Below, piece by piece: positions 26,617 to 41,818 of a stretch of 64,000 nt of DNA. The stretch's first letter is position 1, and the number at the start of each line of letters is the position of its first letter. The position numbers were made by a program, and so were the translations under genes. This DNA is from Vespa crabro (lineage: Eukaryota > Arthropoda > Insecta > Hymenoptera > Vespidae), in assembly GCF_910589235.1 (NCBI RefSeq), contig NC_060958.1, positions 3,534,725-3,598,724 of the forward strand. Reading direction: 5' to 3'. A model generated the notes under the pieces. That model was not told the DNA's origin, made no database searches, and was given only the letters and a program-made list of their open reading frames with translations.

Positions 26617-29600
26617 ATTTTTATTAATGGTTATTATTGTTCTTGTTATTACTTTTTATATTGATATTGTCGTTTCTGTTATTATTGTTATTGTTATTAT
26701 AATTTTTGTTATTATTATTATTGTTATTATTATTATTATTGTCATTGTTATTACTGTTATTGCTCTTATTCATATTGTTATTATAGTAATTGTTTTTGTA
26801 TTTATTTCTATCATAGTAATTGTTATTATTGTTATTGTTAATATTATAATTCTTCTTATTATTATTGTTAATCTTATTTCTGTTATTGTTATTATTTCTA
26901 TTGTTGTTATTGTTATTATTATTATTGTTAATATTGTTGTTGTTAACAATGTTATTATTGTTATGGCTATTATTTTTATTATTGTTATTCTTATTATTGT
27001 TATTGTTAATATTGTTATTGATATTACTATCAAGGTAATTGTTATTAATGTTATTGTTATTCTTGTCATTGTCATTTTTATTCTTGCTAATATGGTTACT
27101 GTTATTATTATTAGTAATGTTATTGCTATTTTTGTTTTGGGTATGATTATTGTTTTTATTGTTATTATTAATATTAATGTTATTATTGTTATTGTTATTG
27201 TTATTCTTATTATTACTGCTATTTTTGATATTGTTATTTTTGTTGTTATTACTATTATTATTATTGTTTTTATTGTTGTTGTTGTTATTGTTGTTGTTAT
27301 TACTATTATTTATAACTTATTATTGTTAATGTTGTCATTATTATTATTACTATTGGTATTATTGATATTGTTGATATTGTTGTCATTAATACTTTTAGTA
27401 TTTTTATTGTAGTTTTCGTTATTATTGCCTTCATTGCTATTGTTATTAATGTTATTGTTCATATAGTTATCGCTACATTAGATATTATTATTATTGTTAA
27501 TATGGTTATTGTTAATTTTATTATTCTTATTATTATTATTGTTATTGTTATTTTTGTTATTGTTATTATGTTTATTGTTATAATTGTTATTGATATTATT
27601 GTTATATTGTTATTCTTGTTATTGGTTATTATTGTTGATGTTATTATTATTACTGCTTTTTTTGATTCTGTTATTGTTGTTATTGTTATTGTTGATATTT
27701 TTATTATTTTTATTTATATAATTGTTATTGTTATTTGTTATTATTATTATTGTTATTATAATTATTATTGTTATTGTTGATATTTCTATTTTAGTTATTA
27801 TTGTTTTTTGTTAGTATTGTTATTGTTAATATTGGTATTGTTGTTATTTTTATTGTTATTACTATTATTCTATTGTTATTGTAATTTTTGTTATTGTTAT
27901 TATGTTTATTGTTATAATTGTTATTGAAGATATTGTTATATTGTTATTATAGTTATTGGTTATTATTGTTGTTGTTCTTATTATTACTGCTATTTTTGAT
28001 ACTGTTATTATTATTATTATTATTGTTGATATTTTTATTATTTTTTTTGTTATAATTGTTATTGTTATTTGTTATTATTGTTATTGTTAATATTGTTATT
28101 GTTATTATTGGTATTGTAAATTTTGTTATTGTTGTTACAATTATTGTTATTATTGTTATTATTATTGTTATTATTGTTATTGTTTTTATTATTATTGATA
28201 TTATTGACGATGATATTATTGTTATTATTTTTATTGTTAACATTGTGATTTTTATTAATGGTTATTATTGTTATTGTTATTACTTTTAATATTGATATTG
28301 TTGTTTCTGTTATTATTGTCTTTGTTATTATAATTTTTGTTATTATTATTATTGTTACTATTATTAATATTGTTATTGTTATTACTGTTATTGCTCTTAT
28401 TCATATTGTTATTATAGTAATTGTTTTTGTATTTATTTCTATCATTGCAATTGTTATTATTGTTATTGTTAATATTGTAATTCTTCTTATTATTATTTTT
28501 AATGTTATTTTATTATTGTTATTATTTCTATTGTTGTTATTGTTATTATTATTATTGTAATTTTGATAATATTGTTATTGTTATTATTGTTGTTGTTAAC
28601 ATTGTTATTATTGTTATTGTAATATTGTTATTGATATTACTATCAAGGTAATTGTTATTAATGTTATTGTTATTCTTGTCACTGTCATTATTATTATTGC
28701 TAATATGGTTATTGTTATTTTTATTATTAATGTCATTGCTATTTTTGTTATAGATATGATTATTGTTATTATTGTTATTATTGTTATTATTAATATTAAT
28801 TTTATTATTGTTATTGTTATTGTTATTCTTATTATTACTGCTATTTTTGATATTGTTATTTTTGATATTGTTTTTATTGTTATTAATTTTATTGTGATTA
28901 ATGTATTTGATATTATTGTTAGTATTGCTATTATTTTTATTGTTATTATTGTATTTGTTATTATTGTTATTATTGTTATTGTGTTGTTATTCCTATTATT
29001 TTTATTGTTGTTATTGTTATTGTTGTTGTTATTACTATTATTGCTATTGTTTTTGTTGTTGTTGTTATTGTAGTTGTTATTACTATTATTTATAACTTAT
29101 TATTGTTAATTTTGTCATTATTATTATTACTATTGTTATTTCATTGTTATTGTTATTTAAATAATAGTTATTGTTTTTTCTATTATTGTTATTGTTATTA
29201 TGTTTATTGTTATAATTGTTATTGATATTATTGTTGTATTGTTATTATTGTTATTGGTTATTATTGTTGATGTTATCATTATTACTGCTTTTTTTGATTC
29301 TGTTATTGTTGTTATTGTTATTGTTGATATTTTTATTGTTTTTATTTATATAATTGTTATTGTTATTTGTTATTATTGTTATTGTTATTATAATTATTGT
29401 TATTGTTGATATTTCTATTATAGTTATTATTGTTATTGTTAGTATTGTTATTGTTATTATTGTTATTGTTATTATTTTTATTGTGATTAATATTATTCTA
29501 TTGTTATTGTAATTTTTGTTATTGTTATTATGTTTATTGTTATAACTGTTATTGAAGTTATTGTTATATTGTTATTATTGTTATTGGTTATTATTGTTGT

Positions 29601-30732
29601 TGTTCTTATTATTACTGCTATTTTTGATACTGTTATTATTATTATTATTATTGTTGATATTTTTATTATTTTTTTTGTTATAATTGTTATTGTTATTTGT
29701 TATTATTGTTATTGTTAATATTGTTATTGTTATTATTGGTATTGTAAATTTTGTTATTGTTGTTACAATTATTGTTATTATTGTTATTATTATTGTTATT
29801 ATTGTTATTGTTGTTATAATTATTGATATTATTGACGATGATATTATTGTTATTATTTTTATTGTTAACATTGTGATTTTTATTAATGGTTATTATTGTT
29901 ATTGTTATTATTGGTATTGTTGTTATTTTTATAGTTACTACTATTATTCTATTGTTAATATTGTTATTATAATTTTTGTTATTATTATTGTTGTTATTAT
30001 TATTATTATTGTTATTGTTAATATTATAATTCTTCTTATTATTACTGTTAATGTTATTTCTGTTATTGTTATTATTTCCATTGTTGTTATTGTTATTATT
30101 ATTATTGTTATTTTGATAATATTGTTATTGTTATTATTGCTGTTGTTAACATTGTTATTATTGTTTTGGCTATTATTTTTATTATTGTTATTGTTATTAT
30201 TGTTATTCTTAATATTGATATTGATATTAATATCAAGGTAATTGTTATTAATGTTATTGTTATTCTTGTCATTATCATTATTACTATTGCTTATATGGTT
30301 ATTGTTATTTTTATTATTAATGTCATTGCTATTTTTGTTATAGATATGATTTTTGTTATTATTGTTATTATTGTTATTATTAATATTAATGTTATTATTT
30401 TTATTTTTATTCTTATTCTTATTATTACTGCTACTTTTGATATTGTTATTTTTGTTGTTATTACTATTATTTATAACTTATTACTGTTAATGTTGTCATT
30501 ATTATTATTACTATTGTTATTTTATTGTTATTGTTATTTAAATAATTGTTATTGTATTTCCTATTATTGTTATTGTTATTATTTTATTGTTATTATTGTT
30601 ATTGTTATTATTGATATTGTTGATATTGTTTTCCTTAATACTTTTATAATTTTTATTGTTGTTATTGTTATTATTATTTCTGCTATTATTGACGTTGTTA
30701 TTATTGTTATTATTTTTATTGTTAAGATTGTG
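26617..30732. repeat. Higher-order unit 4: A-E-E, 4,116 bp, composite
   Basis: Landmarks are at 26617 (A), 28248 (E) and 29876 (E), giving 1,631, 1,628 and 857 bp. Up to about 27,610 it matches unit 6/7 sequence at an offset of 15,202 (26627 with 41829, 27379 with 42581). From about 27,557 onward it matches 2,160 onward at an offset of 25,397. The two matches overlap for about 50 bp around atgtttattg, marking the likely exchange point. Confidence 0.88.
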
Positions 30733-32587
30733 ATTTTTATTAATGGTTATTATTGTTCTTGTTATTACTTTTAATATTGATATTGTTGTTTCTGTTATTA
30801 TTGTCTTTGTTATTATAATTTTTGTTATTATTATTATTGTTACTATTATTAATATTGTTATTGTTATTACTGTTATTGCTCTTATTCATATTGTTATTAT
30901 AGTAATTGTTTTTGAATTTATTTCTATCATTGCAATTGTTATTATTGTTATTGTTAATATTATAATTCTTCTTATTATTATTTTTAATGTTATTTTTATT
31001 ATTGTTATTATTTCTATTCTTGTTATTGTTATTATTATTATTGTAATTTTGATAATATTGTTATTGTTATTATTGTTGTTGTTAACATTGTTATTATTGT
31101 TATGGCTATTATTTTTATTATTGTTTTTGTTATTATTGTTATTGTAATATTGTTATTGATATTACTATCAACGTAATTGTTATTAATGTTAATGTTATTC
31201 TTGTCATTGTCATTATTATTCTTGCTAATATGATTATTGTTATTATTATTATTAATGTTATTGCTACTTTTGTTATAGGTATGATTATTGTTATTATTGT
31301 TATTATTGTTATTATTAATATTAATGTTATTATTTTTATTGTTATTCTTATTCTTATTATTACTGCTACTTTTGATATTGTTATTTTTGTTGTTATTACT
31401 ATTATTTATAACTTATTACTGTTAATGTTGTCATTATTATTATTACTATTGTTATTTTATTGTTATTGTTATTTAAATAATTGTTATTGTATTTCCTATT
31501 ATTGTTATTGTTATTATTTTATTGTTATTATTGTTATTGTTATTATTGATATTGTTGATATTGTTTTCCTTAATACTTTTATAATTTTTATTGTTGTTAT
31601 TGTTATTATTGCTATCATTGTTATTGTTATTAACGTTATTGTTCATATAGTTATTGCTACATTAGTTATTATTAATATTGTTAATATGGTTATTGTTAAT
31701 ATTATTATACTTATTATTATTATTGTTATTGTTATTTTTGTTATTGTTATTATGTTTATTGTTATAATTGTTAATGATATTATTGTTATATTGTTATTAT
31801 TGTTATTGGTTATTATTGTTGATGTTATTATTATTACTGCATATTTTGATTCTGTTATTATTGTTATTGTTCTTGTTAATATTTTTATTATATTTATTGA
31901 TATAATTGTTATTGTTATTTGTTATTATTGTTATTGTTAATATTGTTATTGTTATTATTGGTATTGTAAATTCTGTTATTGTTGTTACAATTATGGTTAT
32001 TATTGTTATTGTTATTGTTATTATTGTTATTGTTGTTATTATTATTGATATTATTGTTATTATTATTATTATTATTATTACTGCTATTATTGACGATGAT
32101 ATTATTGTTATTAATTTTATTGTTAACATTGCGATTTTTATTAATGGTTATTATTGTTCTTGTTATTACTTTTTATATTGATATTGTTGTTTCTGTTATC
32201 ATTGTTATTGTTATTATTGGTATTGTTGTTACATTTATAGTTACTACTATTATTCTATTGTTAATATTGTTATTATAATTTTTCTTATTATTATTATTGT
32301 TATTGTTATTACTGTTATTGCTCTTATTCATATTGTTATTATAGTAATTGTTTTTGTATTTATTTCTATCATTGTAATTGTTACTATTGATATTGTTAAT
32401 ATTATAATTCTTCTTATTATTACTGTTAATGTTATTTCTGTTATTGTTATTATTTCTATTGTTGTTATTGTTATTATTATTATTGTTATTTTGATAATAT
32501 TGTTATTGTTATTATTGTTGTTGTTAACATTGTTATTATTGTTTTGGCTATTATTTTTATTATTGTTATTGTTATTAATGTTATTGT
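27557..32587. repeat. 5-kb block E-E-A-B(part), second copy
   Basis: This block repeats 2,160-7,190 at a constant offset of 25,397. The internal order, the short 857-bp E-to-A interval and the nested 330-bp sub-repeat (29200/29530) are all preserved. After it, this copy keeps the 195-bp segment that the first copy has lost. Confidence 0.9.
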
Positions 32588-35500
32588 TAATATTGTTATT
32601 GATATTACTATCCTGGTAATTATAATTCATCTTATTATTATTGTTAATCTTATTTCTGTTATTGTTATAATTTCTATTGTTGTTATTGTTATTATTATTA
32701 TTGTTATTATTGTTGTTGTTAACATTGTTATTATTGTTATGGCTATTATTTTTATTATTGTTATTGTTATGATTGTTATTGTTAATATTGTTATTGTAAT
32801 TACTATCAAGGTAATTGTTATTAATGTTATTGTTATTCTTGTCATTGTCATTATTATTCTTGCTAATATGGTTATTGTTATTATTATTATTAATGTTATT
32901 GCTATTTTTGTTTTAGGTATGATTATTGTTATTATTGTTATTATTGTTATTATTAATATTAATGTTATTATTGTTATTGTTATTGTTATTCTTATTATTA
33001 CTGCTATTTTTGATATTGTTACTTTTGTTGTTATTACTATTATTGTTATTGTTTTTATTGTTGTTGTTGTTATTGTTGTTGTTATTACTATTATTTATAA
33101 CTTATTATTGTTAATGTTGTCATTATTATTATTACTATTGTTATTTTATTGTTATTGTTATTTAAATAATTGTTATTGTTTTTCCTATTATTGTTATTGT
33201 TATTATTTTATTGTTATTATTGTTATTGTTATTATTGATATTGTTGATATTGTTTTCATTAATACTTTTATTATTTTTATTGTAGTTATTGTTATTATTT
33301 CTATCATTGCTATTGTTATTAATGTTATTGTTCATATAGTTATTGCTACATTAGATATTATTATTATTGTTAATATGGTTATTGTTAATATTGTTATACT
33401 TATTATTATTATTGTTATTGTTATTTTTGTTATTGTTATTATGTTTATTGTTATAATTGTTATTGATATTATTGTTATATTGTTATTATTGTTATTGGTT
33501 ACTATTGTTGATGTTATTATTTTTACTGCCTTTTTTGATTCTGTTATTTTTGTTATTGTTATTGTCGATCATTTTATTATTTTTATTGTTATAATTGTTA
33601 TTGTTTTTTGTTATTTTTGTAATTGTTAGTATTGTTATTGTTATTATTGATGTTGTTAACATTGTTAGTATTGTTATTGTTATTATTGATGTTGTTAACA
33701 TTGTTATTATTGTTATGGCTATTATTTTTATTATTGTTATTGTTATTATTGTTATTGTCATTGTTGATATTTTTATTATTTTTATTGTTATAATTGTTAT
33801 TGTTATTTGTTATTATTGTTATTGTTAGTATTGTTATTGTTATTATTGGTATTGTAAATTTTGTTATTGTTGTTACAATTATTGTTATTATTATTGTTAT
33901 TATTGTTATAGTTGTTATTATTATTGATATTATTGTTATTGTTATTGTTATTATTATTACTGCTATTATTGACTATGATATTATTGTTATTATTTTTATT
34001 GTTAAGATTGTGATTTTTATTAATGGTTATTATTGTTATTGTTATTATTGGTATTGTTGTTATTTTTATAGTTACTACTATTATTCGATTGTTAATATTG
34101 TTATTATAATTTTCGTTATTATTATTATTGTTATTATTATTATTATTGTTATTGTTATTACTGTTATTGCTCTTATTCATATTGTTATTATAGTAATTGC
34201 TTTTATATTTATTTCTATCATTGTAATTGTTAATATTGTTATAGTTAATATTATAATTCTTCTTATTATTACTGTTAATGTTATTACTGTTATTGCTATT
34301 ATTTCTATTGTTGTTATTGTTATTATTATTATTTTTATTTTGATAATATTGTTATTGTTATTATTGTTGTTGTTAACATTGTTATTATTGTTTTGGCTAT
34401 TATTTTTATTATTGTTATTGTTATTAATGTTACTGTTAATATTGTTATTGATATTACTATCAAGGTAATTGTTATTAATGTTATTGTTATTCTTGTCATT
34501 GTCATTTTTATTATTGCTAATATGGTTATTGTTATTTTTATTATTAATGTCATTGCTATTTTTGTTATAGATATGATTATTGTTATTATTGTTATTATTG
34601 TTATTATTAATATTAATGTTATTATTGTTATTGTTATTGTTATTCCTATTATTACTGCTATTTTTGTTATTGTTATTTTTGATATTGGTATTATTGTTAT
34701 TAATTTTATTGTGATTAATGTATTTGATATTATTGTTAGTATTGCTATTATTTTTATTGTTATTAATCTATTTGTTATTATTGTTATTATTCCTATTATT
34801 ATTACTGTTGTTATTGTTTTTGTTGTTGTTAGTACTATTATTGTTATTGTTTTTATTGTTGTTGTTGTTATTGTTGTTGTTATTACTATTATTTATTACT
34901 TATTATTGTTAATGTTGTCATTATTATTATTACTATAGTTATTTCATTGTTATTGTTATTTAAATAATTGTTATTGTTCTTCCTATTATTGTTATTGTTA
35001 TTATTGATATTGTTGATATTGTTTTCATTAATACGTTTATTATTTTTATTGTTGTTATTGTTATTATTGCTATCATTATTATTGTTATTAATGTTATTGA
35101 TCATATAGTTATTTGCTACTTTAGTTATTATTATTATTGTTAAAATGGTTATTGATAATATTATTATTCTTATTATTACTATTGTTATTGTTTTTTTTGT
35201 AATTGTTATTATGTTTATTGTTATAATTGTTATTGAGGTTATTGTTATATTGTTACTATTGTTATTGGTTATTATTGTTGATTTTATTATTATTACTGCT
35301 TTTTTTGATTCTGTTATTTTTGTTATTGTTATTGTTGATATTTTTATTATTTTTATTGTTATAATTGTTATTGTTATTTGTTATTATTGTTATTGTTAGT
35401 ATTGTTATTTTTATTATTGGTATTGTAAATTTTGTTATTGTTGTTACAATTATTGTTATTTTTGTTATTATTATTGTTATTATTGTTATTGTTGTTATTA

Positions 35501-38500
35501 TTATTGATATTATTGTTATTGTTATTGTTATTATTATTACTGCTATTATTGACGATAATATTATTGTTATTATTTTTATTGTTAACATTGCGATTTTTAT
35601 TAATGGTTATTATTGTTCTTGTCATTACTTTTTATATTGATATTGTTGTTTCTGTTATTATTGTTATTGTTATTATTGGTATTGTTGTTATTTTTATAGT
35701 TACTACTATTATTCTATTGTTAATATTGTTATTATAATTTTTGTTTTATTATTATTGTTATTAATATTATTATTGTTATTGTTATTACTGTTATTGCTCT
35801 TATTCATATTGATATTATAGCAATTGTTTTTGTATTTATTTCTATCATTGTAATTGTTAATATTGTTATAGTTAATATTATAATTCTTCTTATTATTACT
35901 GTTAATGTTATTTCTGTTATTGTTATTATTTCTATTGTTGTTATTGTTATAATTATTATTGTTATTTTGATAATATTGTTATTGTTATTATTGTAGTTGT
36001 TAACATTGTTATTATTGTTTTGGCTATTATTTTTATTATTGTTATTGTTATTAATGTTATTGTTAATATTGTTATTGATATTACTATCAAGGTAATTGTT
36101 ATTAATGTTATTGTTATTCTTGTCATTGTCATTTTTATTATTGCTAATATGGTTATTGTTATTTTTATTATTAATGTCATTGCTATTTTTGTTATAGATA
36201 TGATTATTGTTATTATTGTTATTTTTGTTATTATTAATATTAATGTTATTATTGTTATTGTTATTGTTATTCCTATTATTACTGCTATTTTTGTTATTGT
36301 TATTTTTGATATTGTTATTATTGTTATTAATTTTATTGTGATTAATGTATTTGATATTATTGTTAGTATTGCTATTATTTTTATTGTTATTAATGTATTT
36401 GTTATTATTGTTATTATTCCTATTATTATTACTGTTGTTATTGTTTTTGTTGTTGTTAGTACTATTATTGTTATTGTTTTTATTGTTGTTGTTGTTATTG
36501 TTGTTGTTATTACTATTATTTATTACTTATTATTGTTAATGTTGTCATTATTATTATTACTATAGTTATTTCATTGTTATTGATATTTAAATAATTGTTA
36601 TTGTTTTTCCTACTATTGTTATTGTCATTATTGATATTGTTGATATTGTTTTCATTAATACGTTTATTATTTTTATTGTTGTTATTGTTATTATTGCTAT
36701 CATTATTATTGTTATTAATGTTATTGATCATATAGTTATTGCTACTTTAGTTATTATTATTATTGTTAAAATGGTTATTGATAATATTATTATTCTTATT
36801 ATTACTATTGTTATTGTTTTTTTTGTTATTGTTATTATGTTTATTGTTATAATTGTTAATGATATTATTGTTATATTGTTATTATTGTTATTGGTTATTA
36901 TTGTTGATGTTATTATTATTACTGCATATTTTGATTCTGTTATTAATGTTATTGTTCTTGTTAATATTTTTATTATATTTATTGATATAATTGTTATTGT
37001 TATTTGTTATTATTGTTATTGTTAGTATTGTTATTTTTATTATTGGTATTGTAAATTTTGTTATTGTTGTTACAATTATTGTTATTATTGTTATTATTAT
37101 TGTTATTATTGTTATTGTTGTTATTATTATTGATATTATTGTTATTGTTATTGTTATTATTATTACTGCTATTATTGACGATAATATTATTGTTATTTTT
37201 TTTATTGTTAACATTGCGATTTTTATTAATGGTTATTATTGTTCTTGTTATTACTTATTATATTGATATTGTTGTTTCTGTTATTATTGTTATTGTTATT
37301 ATTGGTATTGTTGTTATTTTTATAGTTACTACTATTATTCTATTGTTAATATTATTATTATAATTTTTGTTTTATTATTATTGTTATTATTATTATTACT
37401 GTTATTGTTATTACTGTTATTGCTCTTATTCATATTGTTATATAGCAATTGTTTTTGTATTTATTTCAATCATTGTAATTGTTAATATTGTTATTGTTAA
37501 TATTATAATTCTTCTTATTATTACTGTTATTGTTATTTCTGTTATTGTTATTATTTCTATTGTTTATATTTTTATTATTATTATTGTTAATTTGATAATA
37601 TTGTTATTATTAATATTGTTATTGATATTACTATCAAGGTAATTGTTATTAATGTTATTGTTATTCTTGTCATTATCATTATTATTATTGCTAATATGGT
37701 TATTATTATTTTTATTATTAATGTCATTGCTATTTTTGTTATAGATATGATTATTGTTATTATTGTTATTATTGTTATTATTAATATTAATGTTATTATT
37801 GTTATTGTTATTGTTATTCCTATTATTACTGCTATTTTTGTTATTGTTATTTTTGATATTGTTATTATTGTTATTAATTTTATTGTGGTTAATCTATTTG
37901 ATATTATTGTAAGTATTGCTATTATTTTTATTGTTATTAATGTATTTGTTATTATTGTTATTATTGTTAATGTGTTGTTATTCCTATTATTATTATTGTT
38001 GTTATTGTTATTGTTGTTGTTATTACTATTATTGTTATTGTTTTTATTGTTTTTTGTTGTTATTTTTATTATTTTTATTTATATAATTGTTATTGTTATT
38101 TGTTATTATTGTTATTGTTATTATAATTATTATTGTTATTGTTGATATATCTATTATTGTTATTATTGTTATTGTTAGTGTTGTTATTGTTATTATTGGT
38201 ATTGTTGTTATTTTTATTGTTATTACTATTATTCTATTGTTATTGTAATTCTTGTTATTGTTATTATGTTTATTGTTATAATTGTTATTGAAGTTAATGT
38301 TATATTGTTATTATTGTTATTGGTTATTATTGTTGTTGTTCCTATTATTACTGCTATTTTTGATACTGTTATTATTATTATTTTTATAGTTGATATTATT
38401 ATTATTTTTATTGTTATAATTGTTATTGTTATTTGTTATTATTGTTACTTTTGATATTTATATTATAGTTATTATTGTTATCGTTAGTATTGTTATTGTT

Positions 38501-38689
38501 GTTATTGTTATTGTAAATTTTGTTATTGTTGTTATAATTATTGTTATTATTGTTATTATTGATATTATTATTGTTATTATTGTTATTGTTGTTATTATTA
38601 TTGATATTATTGTTCTTGTTATTGTTATTATTATTACTGCTATTATTGACGTTGTTATTTTTGTTATTATTTTTATTGTTAAGATTGTG
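30733..38689. repeat. Higher-order unit 5: A-B-C-D-D, 7,957 bp
   Basis: Landmarks are at 30733 (A), 32134 (B), 34013 (C), 35593 (D) and 37219 (D), giving 1,401, 1,879, 1,580, 1,626 and 1,471 bp. It equals unit 2 plus one D monomer (1,627 bp) minus 79 bp. From about 30,932 to 38,868 it matches 19,351-26,795 of unit 3, first at an offset of 11,581 and then, past the 492-bp gap of unit 3, at 12,073. Confidence 0.92.
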
Positions 38690-41600
38690 ATTTTTATTAA
38701 TGGTTATTATTGTTCTTGTTATTACTTTTTATATTGATATTGTCGTTTCTGTTATTATTGTTATTGTTATTATAATTTTTGTTATTATTATTATTGTTAT
38801 TATTATTATTATTGTCATTGTTATTACTGTTATTGCTCTTATTCATATTGTTATTATAGTAATTGTTTTTGAATTTATTTCTATCATTGCAATTGTTATT
38901 ATTGTTATTGTTAATATTATAATTCTTCTTATTATTATTTTTAATGTTATTTTTATTATTGTTATTATTTCTATTGTTGTTATTGTTATTATTATTATTG
39001 TAATTTTGATAATATTGTTATTGTTATTATTGTTGTTGTTAACATTGTTATTATTGTTATGGCTATTATTTTTATTATTGTTTTTGTTATTATTGTTATT
39101 GTAATATTGTTATTGATATTACTATCAACGTAATTGTTATTAATGTTAATGTTATTCTTGTCATTGTCATTATTATTCTTGCTAATATGATTATTGTTAT
39201 TATTATTATTAATGTTATTGCTACTTTTGTTATAGGTATGATTATTGTTATTATTGTTATTATTGTTATTATTAATATTAATGTTATTATTTTTATTGTT
39301 ATTCTTATTCTTATTATTACTGCTACTTTTGATATTGTTATTTTTGTTGTTATTACTATTATTTATAACTTATTACTGTTAATGTTGTCATTATTATTAT
39401 TACTATTGTTATTTTATTGTTATTGTTATTTAAATAATTGTTATTGTATTTCCTATTATTGTTATTGTTATTATTTTATTGTTATTATTGTTATTGTTAT
39501 TATTGATATTGTTGATATTGTTTTCCTTAATACTTTTATAATTTTTATTGTTGTTATTGTTATTATTGCTATCATTGTTATTGTTATTAACGTTATTGTT
39601 CATATAGTTATTGCTACATTAGTTATTATTAATATTGTTAATATGGTTATTGTTAATATTATTATACTTATTATTATTATTGTTATTGTTATTTTTGTTA
39701 TTGTTATTATGTTTATTGTTATAATTGTTAATGATATTATTGTTATATTGTTATTATTGTTATTGGTTATTATTGTTGATGTTATTATTATTACTGCATA
39801 TTTTGATTCTGTTATTATTGTTATTGTTCTTGTTAATATTTTTATTATATTTATTGATATAATTGTTATTGTTATTTGTTATTATTGTTATTGTTAGTTT
39901 TGTTATTGTTATTATTGGTATTGTAAATTCTGTTATTGTTGTTACAATTATGGTTATTATTGTTATTGTTATTGTTATTATTGTTATTGTTGTTATTATT
40001 ATTGATATTATTGTTATTATTATTATTATTATTATTACTGCTATTATTGACGATGATATTATTGTTATTAATTTTATTGTTAACATTGCGATTTTTATTA
40101 ATGGTTATTATTGTTCTTGTTATTACTTTTTATATTGATATTGTTGTTTCTGTTATCATTGTTATTGTTATTATTGGTATTGTTGTTACATTTATAGTTA
40201 CTACTATTATTCTATTGTTAATATTGTTATTATAATTTTTCTTATTATTATTATTGTTATTGTTATTACTGTTATTGCTCTTATTCATATTGTTATTATA
40301 GTAATTGTTTTTGTATTTATTTCTATCATTGTAATTGTTACTATTGATATTGTTAATATTATAATTCTTCTTATTATTACTGTTAATGTTATTTCTGTTA
40401 TTGTTATTATTTCTATTGTTGTTATTGTTATTATTATTATTGTTATTTTGATAATATTGTTATTGTTATTATTGTTGTTGTTAACATTGTTATTATTGTT
40501 TTGGCTATTATTTTTATTATTGTTATTGTTATTAATGTTATTGTTAATATTGTTATTGATATTACTATCCTGGTAATTATAATTCATCTTATTATTATTG
40601 TTAATCTTATTTCTGTTATTGTTATAATTTCTATTGTTGTTATTGTTATTATTATTATTGTTATTATTGTTGTTGTTAACATTGTTATTATTGTTATGGC
40701 TATTATTTTTATTATTGTTATTGTTATGATTGTTATTGTTAATATTGTTATTGTAATTACTATCAAGGTAATTGTTATTAATGTTATTGTTATTCTTGTC
40801 ATTGTCATTATTATTCTTGCTAATATGGTTATTGTTATTATTATTATTAATGTTATTGCTATTTTTGTTATAGATATGATTATTGTTATTATTGTTATTA
40901 TTGTTATTATTAATATTAATGTTATTATTGTTATTGTTATTGTTATTCCTATTATTACTGCTATTTTTGTTATTGTTATTTTTGATATTGTTATTATTGT
41001 TATTAATTTTATTGTGGTTAATCTATTTGATATTATTGTAAGTATTGCTATTATTTTTATTGTTATTAATGTATTTGTTATTATTGTTATTATTGTTAAT
41101 GTGTTGTTATTCCTATTATTATTATTGTTGTTATTGTTATTGTTGTTGTTATTACTATTATTGTTATTGTTTTTATTGTTTTTTGTTGTTATTTTTATTA
41201 TTTTTATTTATATAATTGTTATTGTTATTTGTTATTATTGTTATTGTTATTATAATTATTATTGTTATTGTTGATATATCTATTATAGTTATTATTGTTA
41301 TTGTTAGTATTGTTATTGTTATTATTGGTATTGTTGTTATTTTTATTGTTATTACTATTATTCTATTGTTATTGTAATTTTTGTTATTGTTATTATGTTT
41401 ATTGTTATAATTGTTATTGAAGTTAATGTTATATTGTTATTATTGTTATTGGTTATTATTGTTGTTGTTCCTATTATTACTGCTATTTTTGATACTGTTA
41501 TTATTATTATTTTTATAGTTGATATTATTATTATTTTTATTGTTATAATTGTTATTGTTATTTGTTATTATTGTTACTTTTGATATTTATATTATAGTTA

Positions 41601-41818
41601 TTATTGTTATCGTTAGTATTGTTATTGTTGTTATTGTTATTGTAAATTTTGTTATTGTTGTTATAATTATTGTTATTATTGTTATTATTGATATTATTAT
41701 TGTTATTATTGTTATTGTTGTTATTATTATTGATATTATTGTTCTTGTTATTGTTATTATTATTACTTCTATTATTGACGTTGTTATTTTTGTTATTATT
41801 TTTATTGTTAAGATTGTG
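38690..41818. repeat. Higher-order unit 6: A-B truncated, 3,129 bp, chimeric
   Basis: Landmarks are at 38690 (A) and 40091 (B), with a 1,728-bp interval to the next A. Sequence up to 40,869 follows unit 2 or 5 (40501 with 32544, offset 7,957). Sequence after 40,855 follows the second D monomer (41395 with 38266, offset 3,129). The two parents share 15 bases at 40,855-40,869 (attgctatttttgtt), so the junction is inside them. The jump removes the rest of B, all of C and most of D. Confidence 0.9.
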
